Positions 11,448 to 21,783 of a stretch of 64,000 nucleotides of DNA are shown one piece after another. A model generated the notes under the pieces. The model searched no databases. It was not told where the DNA came from and saw only the letters and a list, made by a program, of their open reading frames with translations. Within the stretch, counting starts at the first letter, position 1, and every line of letters begins with the position of its first letter. Location of the stretch: contig JARKIF010000024.1 in assembly GCA_029378245.1 (NCBI GenBank), positions 763,408-827,407 of the forward strand, read 5' to 3'. The stretch comes from Roridomyces roridus. Taxonomy: Eukaryota > Basidiomycota > Agaricomycetes > Agaricales > Mycenaceae. The position numbers and the translations under genes were made by a program.

Positions 11448-12500
11448 ATGTCGACGGACTGCTCTCCATCCGTGAGCCTCCCACCTGAGCTGGAACGTTT
11501 AATCTTCGAGACCACCGCATTGCGCTACCCTGGCAGGATACCGACACTGCTCCTCCTCGCCAAGCGCGTGCATGAATGGTGTGCCGCTGTCCATGGTCCA
11601 GAACGCTCCCAGCTGACTCTTCGTCTTAGGATTGAGCCTCTCCTGTACCAGGTCATCCCAATAATCGTGATCGATGAACGCAGCGAAACATATCGGCGCA
11701 TGTCTGGCAGTCGGATGCTGGAACGACTCCGAGCCGGTGACAGACCCCTGCAATTCTTCTCCTCCGCCGTGCGAGATGTCGAGATCCTAAATTTGGAGCT
11801 TTTTCTCGGAGGCTCCGAAAACGTCTGGGCCGACGACGATCTCAAGCGCGTTCTCAGCGCATGCACTAACATGCGGAGTCTCCTTGTCATTGGGGATTTA
11901 CACTCCAAACCCATTCTGTCCTCACTCGCCGACTGCCGACCCACGCGGGTCTTTCTAATCTCCGGTTTGGAGGAACCCATACCCGATTTCAAGCGTCCAT
12001 TGTTCAGGAACGTCACGCATCTCGTCATCGGGGAGCTGAGTCGTGTTTTACGCTCCCCTTCCGACCGACCCCCCGAGGAGGGCTACGAATTGGAAAGGGA
12101 GAGCCAGTGGAGTAATATTCTCAAGCTTCCAGCTCTCACGCATCTCGCCGTCATCCATCCCCTCGTTCCGTCCGCGGGACAACGTATTCTCGCCGGCGCA
12201 CCAAATCTGCGCGCCTTTGTCATCGTGTTGCCCGATAATACCCACCTGCCCTCGCCGGAACAAATTCGAGCCCTTCAAGAAATCCAAGCCTTTCCTTGGG
12301 ACGATGACAGGGTTGTCGTTTTACCGGCTGCCAATGACTTGACGCAAGGGAGGGAAGGCTTTTCGACAAAGGCCTGGACACCCCAGGTGGATGAGCTGTG
12401 GGCGCAGGTCGATGAGTTCATCGACGATAAACGGAGAGGGAAGATTCCGGGTGAGTGCTCTGGCAAGTCAGCTCAACATGCTCTGACGGAACTTGCATAG
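11448..12500 (+). CDS. F-box-like expanded-family protein (copy A)
   Basis: The start is PPELERLIFETTALRYPGRIPTLLLLAKRVHEW. A 51 nt intron (11579-11629, GTGTGC...CTTAG) interrupts the Trp codon; removing it joins VHEW directly to IEPLLYQVIPIIVI, the continuous form expected for the family. Because 51 is a multiple of three the intron also reads as open frame. Exon 2 starts at 11630 and holds THLVIGE, THLAVIHPL and the tail VDEFIDDKRRGKIPG. A GTGAGT donor at 12451 with acceptor ending at 12500 may splice to a final exon ending at 12592; otherwise the frame stops at 12500. A nearly identical copy lies inverted at 55813-56850. Function unknown. Confidence 0.65.
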   Translation: MSTDCSPSVSLPPELERLIFETTALRYPGRIPTLLLLAKRVHEWCAAVHGPERSQLTLRLRIEPLLYQVIPIIVIDERSETYRRMSGSRMLERLRAGDRPLQFFSSAVRDVEILNLELFLGGSENVWADDDLKRVLSACTNMRSLLVIGDLHSKPILSSLADCRPTRVFLISGLEEPIPDFKRPLFRNVTHLVIGELSRVLRSPSDRPPEEGYELERESQWSNILKLPALTHLAVIHPLVPSAGQRILAGAPNLRAFVIVLPDNTHLPSPEQIRALQEIQAFPWDDDRVVVLPAANDLTQGREGFSTKAWTPQVDELWAQVDEFIDDKRRGKIPGECSGKSAQHALTELA

Positions 12501-12844
12501 CTTGCGAGTATCGTTTGATACTCGACAGTTCTTTTTCGCGGAGTTTGTTTATTTTGCTTCATCGCCGATACACGAGCACTCATGACCACTAGAACCTGCG
12601 ACGCAATAGACGCACTCGGTGGGAGAGAACGCCCTCGCTTCACGACTAGTGCACACGACATTACCTTTTTCATCCTTGTTTGACTCACGGAGCCAGTCTT
12701 TTTTTCCTGGTGCTCTCTACTTACGCGTCTCCTATGGCTCTGTATTCAATTAGAGTTGGGGAGCATGTGCATGCACGAAACTACTACATCCCATACATGC
12801 CGCATTCCCACAAGGCAGTGCCATCCATCTCTCCTTCTCCCACC

Positions 12845-13101
12845 ATGTCAACAAATTGCTCTCCTTCCGTGAGCCTCCCACCTGAGCTGGAACGTTTCAT
12901 TTTCGAGATCATTGCACTACGCTACCCCGACAGGATACCGACACTACTCCTCCTCGCAAAGCCGTATATCACTACTGCGACGAAAGCAATCTCCGGCCCA
13001 TGTCGGGAAGACGCATGTTGGAACGACTGCAGGTCGGTGACAAACTCCCGCAAGTGGACGAGGACAAATTTTATAGTCTCTCCAACATCTGGCTCGTTCA
13101 T
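12845..13101 (+). pseudogene. Truncated F-box-like paralog
   Basis: A start closely matching the gene at 11448 (CSPSVSLPPELERFIFEI...RIPTLLLLAK) is cut after the RIPTLLLLAK motif. A piece corresponding to MSGRRMLERLQVGD follows in another frame near 13000-13050. The remainder is missing. The upstream region also resembles other copies. A similarly decayed copy sits at the equivalent place in the inverted block (about 55380-55600). Confidence 0.6.
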
Positions 13102-13414
13102 TATGTAAGACTACATATCGATGCCAGTGAGCCGAGGACTTGCACCGAAACAAAAACACTCGAAACACTATGGAAGACCGTGAGCGGGAGTCGAACCCGA
13201 TGTATCCGTTGCGTCGAATATTTACTTCGCGGATGAAAGGTTTGCGTTGGATATCTAACACACGGGTTGCGGTCTAAAGAAAATATTTGTTGAACCCCTG
13301 AACGCTCGCAAATATTTCGCAACAACGGCGCGCAAGGTGGACATGTCACATGTGATCGTGTCGGCACTGCCAGCGTGGCCAGATTGATATCACCTCTTGA
13401 CCAGAACGCTGACC

Positions 13415-14572
13415 ATGGCTTCAGAGCCTGACCTCCTCCCTGACCTTGACTGCGAGAAACAAGTTCCAAATACTACGCCCGACATCGTCACACGTTTGCC
13501 TTTCGAAATATCCTCAGACATCTTCGTCCAATGCCTCCCTCATCCAATCTCGCTGCACGCCTCTCAACCCCCGACCTTGTTCCTCAGCATCTGCCGTGGA
13601 TGGCGGGCTATCGCGCTCGCTACGCACGCGTTGTGGACCGACGTCAGCGATCAGGATACTTTCACGCATATATTCCCTGACATCCTCGACCGCTGGCTAT
13701 CGCGCTCCGGCAACCTTCCTCTCTCGCTGTCAATTCATCGCGGTGCCGTGGAGGACAAGATCTCATCCCGAGCCCGACGAGTTCAAACTCTCGTCAACGC
13801 ACACGCGCATCGCGTGCAAAGCTTGGATTTGGTGCTCGGGTCGAATCCTAGTGGTTGGACCACGCCGGCGTTCTCTGCGTTGACCGAGTTGACTGTGTGC
13901 GGGAGGGGGGATAACGGAAGCAACTTTTTTGAGGCAATGGCGCTGATGAGCGCTGCGCCGAATCTCGAGCAGTGCACGTTGGCGAACCTCTTTCAATACA
14001 ACACCCATCCCGCCGTTCAAGACAACTACGTGACGACTCTCCCCTCGTTGCGGCATCTTCATTTGGGCCGAGCGACTTCGATGTCCACAGCGCGAGTGCT
14101 TTCGTACTTCACGCTCCCCGCGCTACAGACCCTCATCGTATCCCGTTTCGACATCACCTTGGCTGAATTCAAAGCGTTCTTACTCAGATCCAAACCGCCA
14201 TTGCGATCCCTCCACCTCGAATTGAGCTCCAACGGTCGGGGGCTCGCTGAATGCTTACAGCTCCTCAGTCCGACGTTAGAGGAGCTCGAGTTCGGGTCTT
14301 TCAGCTATGGAGAGGCGGAGGACGTCTTCCCTGTATTGCGGACGTTCCCGCTCCAGTTGAAGGATTTGACTCTCCGGTGGCAATGGGTAAATTCGTGGCA
14401 TTATGAACTTGTTTTGGAGGCGTTGATTCTACGGCGCGGATATTTGCGGTCGTTCAAATTGGAAGCCAAAGCGGGGGAGCGTCCGTCGCAGGAGATCGCC
14501 CAGCGGATGAGGCAGCTTGCAGAGGAAGGGATGGAAATTCATGTTGGGACAGGGGAGTTGAATTTTATTTGA
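13415..14572 (+). CDS. F-box/LRR-like protein (copy A of second subfamily)
   Basis: Single open frame of 385 residues from the ATG at 13415. The N-terminal region holds RLPFEISSDIFVQCLPHP and LSICRGWRAIALATHALW, a clear F-box-like signature of Agaricomycetes. The rest is leucine-rich with regularly spaced strands (SLDLVLGS, LTELTVCG, SLRHLHLG, LQTLIVSRF, LRSLHLEL, LEELEFGSF), consistent with an LRR solenoid. It is likely an SCF-type adaptor, but no target is known. Paralog at 53811-54989 (inverted); broken relatives at 10035-11340 and 56995-57270. No introns are apparent. Confidence 0.75.
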   Translation: MASEPDLLPDLDCEKQVPNTTPDIVTRLPFEISSDIFVQCLPHPISLHASQPPTLFLSICRGWRAIALATHALWTDVSDQDTFTHIFPDILDRWLSRSGNLPLSLSIHRGAVEDKISSRARRVQTLVNAHAHRVQSLDLVLGSNPSGWTTPAFSALTELTVCGRGDNGSNFFEAMALMSAAPNLEQCTLANLFQYNTHPAVQDNYVTTLPSLRHLHLGRATSMSTARVLSYFTLPALQTLIVSRFDITLAEFKAFLLRSKPPLRSLHLELSSNGRGLAECLQLLSPTLEELEFGSFSYGEAEDVFPVLRTFPLQLKDLTLRWQWVNSWHYELVLEALILRRGYLRSFKLEAKAGERPSQEIAQRMRQLAEEGMEIHVGTGELNFI

Positions 14573-14824
14573 GGTGCGTGCAGCGTGTTGGATTCTTCTC
14601 AGCTCGATATTTAGAAGCTGACCAATCTTTTAGGTTCACCAACTTGAAACGGAGGGGTTACTCTTGAGCTGTGCAGGAGACTAAGGGCTCTGAAATTCGA
14701 TGACCCATTCGCGTGTTTTGGACATGGAGTTGAATTGTTTCATTTACATACATAAAACCATGTCGACACGCGCAGGAAAGTCACTGTGTATTGGGCTTCC
14801 AACTCCAGAGTATTATGAGTGAGG

Positions 14825-14915
14825 TCCGCGGGTGCGCTGAACACCGCGTATAGGTATTCATGATCTCATGAGTGTGTTTGGTGGAGGTTCGAGTCCTCCA
14901 GGGTCTCTCCCGCAT
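14825..14915 (+). repeat. tRNA-like module (copy 1)
   Basis: The 3' part looks like a tRNA T-arm (GGAGGTTCGAGTCCTCC). The 5' part (GCGGGTGCGCTGAACACC) is shared with the module at 25715-25803, and the region as a whole aligns with it. No full cloverleaf could be drawn, so I do not call a functional tRNA. It could be the head of a tRNA-derived SINE or a decayed tRNA. Confidence 0.4.
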
Positions 14916-15421
14916 GTATGTGTCCAGCACCTTTTGTGCAAGCGTCTGGTGCAACAGCCGCTCTCCGAGCGATCATCGATGACCCCATTTCTAAGTAGGT
15001 GTAGTATTTGTCTGCTCCAGAGAGAAATTGCATTGTTCAACAGACTGTGGGCTGGCTCACCGTGGCTTCCGTTGAAAAGATCACAATGAAGGTAAAACTT
15101 GGAGACCAGTGGGTTCCGGGACATCGAGAAAGTCGCATTCGAGCCCAGGTGGACGTCGAGTGGTCCCCGACTAGTATATATCTTACGCTGCAAAACAAAC
15201 TCAAGAAATCTGTAAGCATGCGCAGGAGTCGAACCGAGTGCCTCTCAGGCTGCGCGTTCCAGTACTACACGTACCTCACTCTGCCCTTCGTTTTGAGACT
15301 TGAATACATACAGAAGGATTGCAAATTTGTAATTCCACGGACAAGATTCCGAATTCAATACATGCAGCAACAGAGACCAGCGATACAAAAGCAAATCACG
15401 AACCCTACAATGGCAGATTCT

Positions 15422-16788
15422 TCACCCATCCCTCAAAGCAAACTCGACGGCCAATATTTCCAACTTGGACATCCATCCTGCTCCCTCTTCTCGCGGTTGC
15501 AGCGCCCGACCCACGACTTCCCGAAGATCCTCGGCGTCCCACTCCCTCATGACACACAGCCTGTCGATATCGAGTCCTTGTACCGCGAACAGCGCGCGAT
15601 GCTCGGTAAGATCGAAACCCACCACGTTTCGGAGGAACGCTGAGAGGCTGGGGGGAATGGCGCCCGAGTTGGCAATCGGTGTAGGTGAGGATCCCTGAAA
15701 CTTTATTCAGCTTCGTGCATTCAAATAAGTAAAGAAAGAAGAGCCACTCACTGTTTTGCCTCGTAATTTCCGAATCTCAAGCTCAAGGGTCAGCGCGTCG
15801 ATTGCGTTCAATGTCTTCCGTTCGTCTTCTTCCTCGTCCTCACATAGGCCCCGCTCCACCGCCTCTTTTACCATTTTGTCCGTCCACGTTTCGCCCATAA
15901 TGCGAATTCGCTCCAGCGTGAAGCCCCGGGCTGAAAGGAGGGAGCGGTACGCCGAGAGGTCGATCTTGTTGACATTCTTTAGGAAGGCAGAGAGAGTTGT
16001 TGGACTCGAAGTGGGGAATAACGGTTTTGTTTCGGCAGGCGAGCGGGGCTTGCGTCGGGGCAATTGCGCAGTAGACGTCGATGTGCATGGCGGCTATCAC
16101 ATAGAATGTAATTCATGAAAAAAGGTGTCCAGACTCGACGCACCTGAGAATGCGACTCGGAATCAGAATTTCGTTTACTAGGAGTAAAGCTGCTGAAATG
16201 ACGCGGCTTTTTGGCTGTGAACGCAGCAGAGACTGATTTAGGCGGCTATTAAGACAGTTAGAAGTGGACAGGAAAGGGGGGTCGTCACTCACGGGTGCAC
16301 GACACTTCCTCTTCAAGCTCAGAGGTACATCCGAATCATCCTCATCGCTCGTCGTCTGAGGCGACTCGGAACGTTTGCGACCGTGACGCTCCTGCTTCAA
16401 TGCAAAAGTAGGAGCAGCGGCATCGGGGGGAAAGTGCTTGGAGAATTCGGGGTCCTTGAGGTGCGCATAGTCCTCCGCTACGACGTCCCGCGGACTGTAG
16501 GCATTATCGATTGCTCTCTGGACGGACGAGTACGAGACGCGGAAGATGCGAGCGATTTGCGAGACGGATATTTGATGGGTGGATGCGATGCGGCAGATTG
16601 CACGGCCTTCTCGATTGAGGGCTCGTTCCGAGGGGCTGGCACGATTCCGAATAAGGTGATTCGCACGCTACAATGCATGGCACTTACTTCGGCGTACGGG
16701 TCTTTTTGACAGGCGTTTGGGTCTTGAAATTCTTGTATGTGGGGTTGTCGCGCTCGTCGGCGGCACTGCTTGAGCTAGCTGATGACAT
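15422..16788 (-). CDS. HTH plus tandem helical-module family protein, copy 1 (intact)
   Basis: Five or six exons. Exon 1 (16788-16688) encodes a Ser-rich start and ERDNPTYKNFKTQTPVKK. The second exon encodes the HTH-like domain (ALNREGRAICRIA...QIARIFRVS...RAIDNAYSPRDVV...HLKDPEFSKHFPP) and a Ser/Asp/Lys linker. The following exons give PPKSVSAAFTAKKPRHFSS, then the first module (SPTTLSAFLKNVNKIDLSAY...GFTLERIRIMGETW...EAVERGLCEDEEEDE), and finally the second related module (PSLSAFLRNVVGFDLTEH...REWDAEDLREVVGRAL) to the stop at 15422. No broken frames are seen. DNA binding is inferred from the HTH-like motif; the helical modules resemble SAM-like dimerisation folds only in general pattern. 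Tandem with copy 2. Confidence 0.6.
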
Positions 16789-16800
16789 GATGGCAAGACG

Positions 16801-16821
16801 CAAGAAAATTGCAGTTTGTAC
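16801..16821 (-). promoter_or_regulatory. Conserved 5' element of the HTH-module family (copy 1)
   Basis: Read on the minus strand, the sequence GTACAAACTGCAATTTTCTT lies a few bases upstream of the ATG at 16788. The same element, with one or two changes, is present upstream of copies 3, 4, 5 and 6. Strand and position suggest a promoter or 5' UTR element. Confidence 0.5.
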
Positions 16822-16854
16822 TTCTTTGGCTTTCGGATCACTGGTCCTTTGATC

Positions 16855-16915
16855 CGCCGTCAGATTCAAGTTGATGAGAGTGATTTGGCGGAGGTTCGAT
16901 TCCTCCAGGGTGTCT
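16855..16915 (+). repeat. tRNA-like module (copy 2)
   Basis: A T-arm-like GGAGGTTCGATTCCTCC lies next to sequence shared with the region downstream of the module at 14825. Downstream, both loci also share a block containing CAACAGAC..GGGCTGGCT and a reverse-oriented T-arm-like GGAGTCGAACCGAG (near 15230 and 17095). It is a decayed repeat and not a tRNA gene with a cloverleaf. Confidence 0.35.
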
Positions 16916-17310
16916 GCGTACTTGTGTGTCCCTTTTTCTGGTGGGTTGGATGGACGTTGAAGTAGTATGCTTCTGCTCCCCAAGAGCTCAACAGACGCCG
17001 GGCTGGCTGTCAGCAGGCATCGGGACTTCAATTGAAAAAAATTACATTGAAAGCAAAAGTTCGACATCGTTACTTATAGGCGATTGCGCGCCCGGGAGTC
17101 GAACCGAGGCGGACAGGCTGCGTCCAGAACTGAATACTTCATGTACTTGCACGCTGCCCTCGCGCAGGATGGCGATATTCCACGATACCCTTCGTTTCGC
17201 AACTCGATGCGATGCGTGAGATTCGTAAATTTACAGTACAAGACAAGAAGATTGGATACGGACGGCGAAAAAAGGACGGGCGATACAAAAACGACGAGCT
17301 GTCAGATCCT

Positions 17311-18550
17311 TCACCCACTCCGCAGATCAAACTCCACAGCCAAGAGCTCCAGCCTACAAATACCACCTGCGGCCTCCCCTCGCGGTCGCAGCGTCCGCCC
17401 CAGAACCTCCCGAAGATTCTCAGCGTCCCACTCGCGCATCGCGCGCAGTCTGTCCAGATCGAATCCTTGGACCTCGAACAATGCGCTATACACCGTGAGG
17501 TCGAAGCCCACTACATTGCGCAGAAAGGCTGAGAGGGTGGCTGGGTTAGCGTTGGAGAACGGTCTAGGGGACGATTCTCCCTGCCAATTCATGAGCCAGG
17601 TGCGTTCGAGAAAAAAAACAGCCTCCACTGACCGTTTTGCCGCGGAACTTCCGAATCTCCAGCTCTAGAATTAGCGCGTCGAAGGAACTCATTCTCTTCG
17701 ACTGGTCCCCTTCCTGAGCCTCGCAAAGGCCCCGTTCTACCGCCTCTTTGATCATCTGGTCCGTCCACGTCTCGCCCATGATACGCATTCGCTCGAGTGT
17801 GAAGCCCCGTGATGCCAGGAGAGAGAGGTGCGCCGAGAGGTCGATCTTGTTGACGTCTTTGAGAAAAGCGGACAGAGTTGGCCTGGTGGGGGATACCGGG
17901 CGCCTCTCGGCAGACGAGCGAGGTTTGCGTCGAGGCAATGGGGGAATGAACGGCGGCGTGGGTTTGCGCGTGGGCTACCAGAGAATGGGAATGTAGTCGA
18001 AAGTATGCGCATTCGACACACCTGACAAATTGTACGAGGAGCAGAACTGCTGAAATGACGCGGCTTCTTAGCCGTGAATGCACCACCGGAGATGGATGTC
18101 GGCGACTATTCGACAATGAGCAGTGAACAGGAAAGAGGGTTGACTCACGGGTGCGCATCCATCACCCACACACTTCCTCTTCAGCGATACTGACGAGCTG
18201 GATGGCTTCGACTCGTCATCGGAAGAATCCTCATCCTCATCGCACGTCGTGAGAGGCGACTCGGAATGTCTAGATCTGCGAGTCGCACCGCGACGCTGCC
18301 TGACAGCGTTGGCACCAGGGGGAAAGTGCCGCACGAACTCGGTGTCTTTGACGTGGGCGTAGTCCTCAGACACGACGTCCGGGCGAAGATAGGCATTGTC
18401 GATGGCCTTGATGATGACTTGCCGCGAGATACCAAATATGTCAGAGATTTGAGGGATGGTCCAGTTGTGTGCAGACGCGATGCGGCAGATCGCACGGCCT
18501 TCTCGATTGAGGGCTCGTTGCCTTTCCCTGAGGCGATTGTCCTGATTCGC
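17311..18550 (-). pseudogene. HTH-module family, copy 2, lacking exon 1
   Basis: The HTH exon (RALNREGRAICRIASAHNW...QISDIFGISRQVIIKAIDN...HVKDTEFVRHFPPG) and both helical modules down to the stop at 17311 are readable. The family exon 1 (ERDNPTY box) is absent. Upstream of the retained acceptor CCTCAG near 18524 the sequence changes to a perfect palindrome (18552-18608) and then the Plavaka-type gene. The copy is therefore truncated in its first intron. One spliced reading from the transposase C-terminus through the palindrome into the HTH stays open and could be a chimeric gene. Confidence 0.6.
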
Positions 18551-18551
18551 A

Positions 18552-18608
18552 CCGGCGTCTTCCAAATCCCAGGACAGTGTCACTGTCCTGGGATTTGGAA
18601 GACGCCGG
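18552..18608. repeat. Perfect 28 bp-arm palindrome at truncation junction
   Basis: Left arm 18552-18579, a single T at 18580, right arm 18581-18608, exactly complementary (CCGGCGTCTTCC...CAGTG / CACTG...GGAAGACGCCGG). The centre reads CAGTGTCACTG, as if two identical element ends met head to head. It lies exactly where copy 2 loses its first exon. Confidence 0.95.
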
Positions 18609-18619
18609 GAGGTGAAGTG

Positions 18620-21600
18620 GACGTAGATCGACTTGTGAGGGCACAGCTATACAATAAATCAGTTGCCTACTCAACGGAGGGAGGGACAGCAATGCACCTT
18701 GAGTGGTTGAATATCATTCTCGGTGAGTCCGCCGTCTGGGAACGTCCGACGCAGAAACTGCCGCAGGTTGCGATCAAAATTGTCGCAAGTCAACTTGTCG
18801 ATCCAATGAGCATTTCTCAGGGCGGCCTTGCTGTTGACCAAGTTTCCCGGGGAGCCGAGGCGCCAATGCTGATTTGCTGGAGTCTCAGACCGAGCCCGCG
18901 CTTGCTGAATTTCGGTGGGTGCCGCGCCAGTCTCCTCGGCAAGTTTCTTGATTTCCTGGTTGATCTCTTCGTCGTGAGCGTCAACATGCATCCGGATTTG
19001 AGCCATGGCTTCTTTCCACACGTCGATTTTGGCTGCCTACGAACGGAAAAATCAGATCCACACCGAGAGACTTGGCAAGACACAAACCTGCCTGTCAATA
19101 TCACGGTTGTTTCCCAGAGCAATGGCCTCCCGATTTTCTTGGTGTATTCCCTCATTCGCTCGAGTACAATAAGTGCTGGGGGCACCCTTGGCAAGAATAT
19201 CGGCGGTGGAATGGTAGACGGCGTGCTGCTTCGGGAAATCGGTGCTGCACTCAGGGTGTTTTTTCTTGATGTTCTAGATGGCGGATGGGCGAGGAGGAGT
19301 ATCAGAGCATAGGTTGACTCACCTCACACATCTTGCCATACTTGACCTGATATTGTTCCTTGCGGGCAATCTGCTCGTCTGTCAAGCAATGGAGGCGCAT
19401 CATCATCCGGAATTGAATATGAGCACGGATGGCATGGACCCAGGGAGAGTCACGGGGCAAAGCTTGAACGATGCACGGGAGGAGGGACTGCGAGGAACCA
19501 AGTGGGTAGTATCCCACACCCGAAAGAGATCATGATGCATACCTTCTCAATGTCGAGGAAGCCGTCTCCGTCGTTCATCTCCTTTTCCAAAACATTGTCG
19601 AAATGTTGCAAGCCGGGCCAACGAGCAACAGCGGCCATGCTAAAAAAATTAATACACTATTTTTTCCCCGACAGATTAACATTGCAACATACTTAATTGA
19701 CAACAGAGACAATGTTTTGAGGTTCTTCATCACTTCCTTCAGGCGCGGCCAGAGCCTCTTTCCGAATTTCCCCATGTCATCGGAATGAAGCATGTCATAG
19801 GAGATTGACCGGTAGGGACACGAATGCTTGATTCGCCAGAATGTGTTCTGACATCCAAGTGAATTTACAAGTCCGATAATGGAAATCACATGCGTACCTG
19901 TGTGTCGTGGAGACCATAATTTTGCAGGTGCTCCTCTTGCTTTGTCTTGAATCTCATCGCCTTGGCCTCCTTCCAAATCGTCTCCATCGCCTCGGAGTTT
20001 CGTGCAGGGAAGACCACGTCAGGCGAGTAGATGTTGTGCAATTGATCTGTGCGAACAAGACATTGGGAACAGGGGAAATGTGATAACGGCCCACGAGTTG
20101 CGGTGAAGATATCGGCTTCCTTGCCATCCATGCTGGCCACCGGGATAGCCGGGAAAACAACTCGCTCGAGGCCATCACCGCCCTTGACACACTCGCCGTT
20201 GTGAGACCGAGCACCCAGTGATTCGCCGAAAATGGTTTGGAGTACACGGTGGTAAATATCCCGTTTGAACTTGCTGAACGCGATCTTTTCCGTGGACGAG
20301 CGGGACTCAGCGCCGCGACGATCTTTCACCTGATTCACGGGCTATTAGTGAGTCGCTTAGCAGAAATAATGTTCACACCTTCACCATGAACCCGATCTGC
20401 ACACTCCCACCATTTCCAGAGCCATTCCGAATCTGAGACGGCAAGAAGAGCGGACGAAGCAGAATTGGATACAGATTTGTGTGAGATGTGACACGTCCCT
20501 CGTCTAGCCATATGAGGAGAGGAACAAGGCAGTGCGGGAGCCCCGGTATTGAAGGCAGCGTTTCCTGAGGCAGGGGGTGAGGTTAAAGTTGTGCCAATTT
20601 CGAACAAACGGACCTGGATATCCCACCATAAATTGGCCGTCTGCGGCTCATCGCGTAGGCGATGGCGAACACCGTCAATGACCAGATACTTGCGGCAGGG
20701 AAACCAAACGATATCGTCCGCCAAGGTCGGATCCGTGAGTAGCCCGACAAGCCACTCCCAAGGATCACGGTAGTAAAAACGGAAATGATGGGTTTCTCCC
20801 TCAAATTCCTCATCGAATTCGTGACATTTGAACTGGATTGCATATTTAAGATGAAGGAGAGGTATTACAACAACTGACTCACTTGAACAACATATTTAGC
20901 GGCTTTATCCAGGAATTCATGTAACTCCTTCGCATTTTGGAGTGTTATGAGCGTGCCCCGGGGAGCCCAGCTACCGTGCAGAAATTTCAACTGGGCATTG
21001 ATATCTTTGGTCGAGTTGAGATACATGGTTTCGGCGTATTCAAAGTCCTGCCTCGTGCGAAATGGAGCCCAAGGTTTGCGTGCAGCATTCGGAGCGGAAC
21101 GTCGAGGAGCAGGATCAGAGGGTTCTGCAGAAAGAGAGGGAGAGGCATCGGGGGGAGATGGCGGATCTTCAGAACCTGCGTCGTGATTCATGGCCAGTGG
21201 ATCCGGACCGTCGAGCAAGATGATCTCGTTCTCTCGCCCGCTCCGAGGGTGATGTTCAATTTCTATGTAGAGTCGTCCATGGGGGAGTGGAGATGGGGAT
21301 CGGGTATGCGAGCCCAAGGGCGATTGCATGTCCAGATCGAGGTCTGGCTCGTCTGGCTCGGAGAGAGATGGCGGAGGCACCGGCATATGAGCTGTCGGAC
21401 TTAAGGACGTGAATAGCTTCCAGCTCAGGTACACACCTGCTCCCCCCATTGTGTAGCTATGGTCCCCGACGTTTTGCACACGACTCCGGCGCAGTTCACG
21501 GAGGCGTTGCTGCTTCAGGGCTTTTTGGCACAGGCCTGTTCGTGAAGACCGAGTCCATGCCGTTTGGTGACACCGCACGTCTTGCATTTTCTTGAGGAAG

Positions 21601-21728
21601 TGGTAAGACCCTTGGGCATTGGTCGAGTCCACTGCGCGTCGCCAGGACGCGTCGTTTGGTGCGCGGGTGGTGGTGAATTGACAAGTTTGAGCGACGACCA
21701 ACTTTGACGTGAGTGATGTCATGAGTGA
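18620..21728 (-). CDS. Plavaka-type transposase (KDZ superfamily), probably degraded
   Basis: DNA transposase of the Plavaka group common in Agaricomycetes. In order on the minus strand: an N-terminal basic region (QKALKQQRLRELRRSR), a Pro/Asp/Glu-rich linker, APFRTRQDFEYAETMY, YYRDPWEWLVGLLTDPTLADD, VIDGVRHRLRDEPQTANLWW, KFKRDIYHRVLQTIFGESL, RSHNGECVKGGDGLERV, FPCSQCLVRTDQLHNI, ISYDMLHSDDMGKFGKRLWP, RWPGLQHFDNV and a late region VHAIRAHIQFRMMMRLHCLT. These blocks match the family order over about 3 kb and need some ten introns. The exact exon map, start and intactness are not resolved. It overlaps the upstream region of the gene at 21784. Confidence 0.7.
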
Positions 21729-21783
21729 TGTCATTGGCACGGGAGCGCGATTTTCTTCCACTCTTCCCTTCCACTCACACGAC

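Larger units (their letters stand above)
11218..14575 (+). repeat. Segmental inverted duplication, arm A
   Basis: This arm carries, in order, an F-box relic end, the gene at 11448, the relic at 12845 and the gene at 13415. The same order occurs on the opposite strand at 57270-53808. Coding copies are about 95 percent identical by eye for the 11448/56850 pair and clearly more diverged for the 13415/54989 pair. Intergenic pieces, including the region around 13320-13400, are also shared. Confidence 0.75.

Noticed and set aside
13178..13250. Minus-strand tRNA gene suggested by GGGAGTCGAACCC
   Set aside because: Only the T-arm resembles a tRNA; no acceptor stem, D-arm or anticodon arm could be folded at the right spacing.
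21604..21660. Second Plavaka terminus near the 5' end of the transposase gene
   Set aside because: I looked for the complement of the CACTG-containing palindrome arm here and did not find it.
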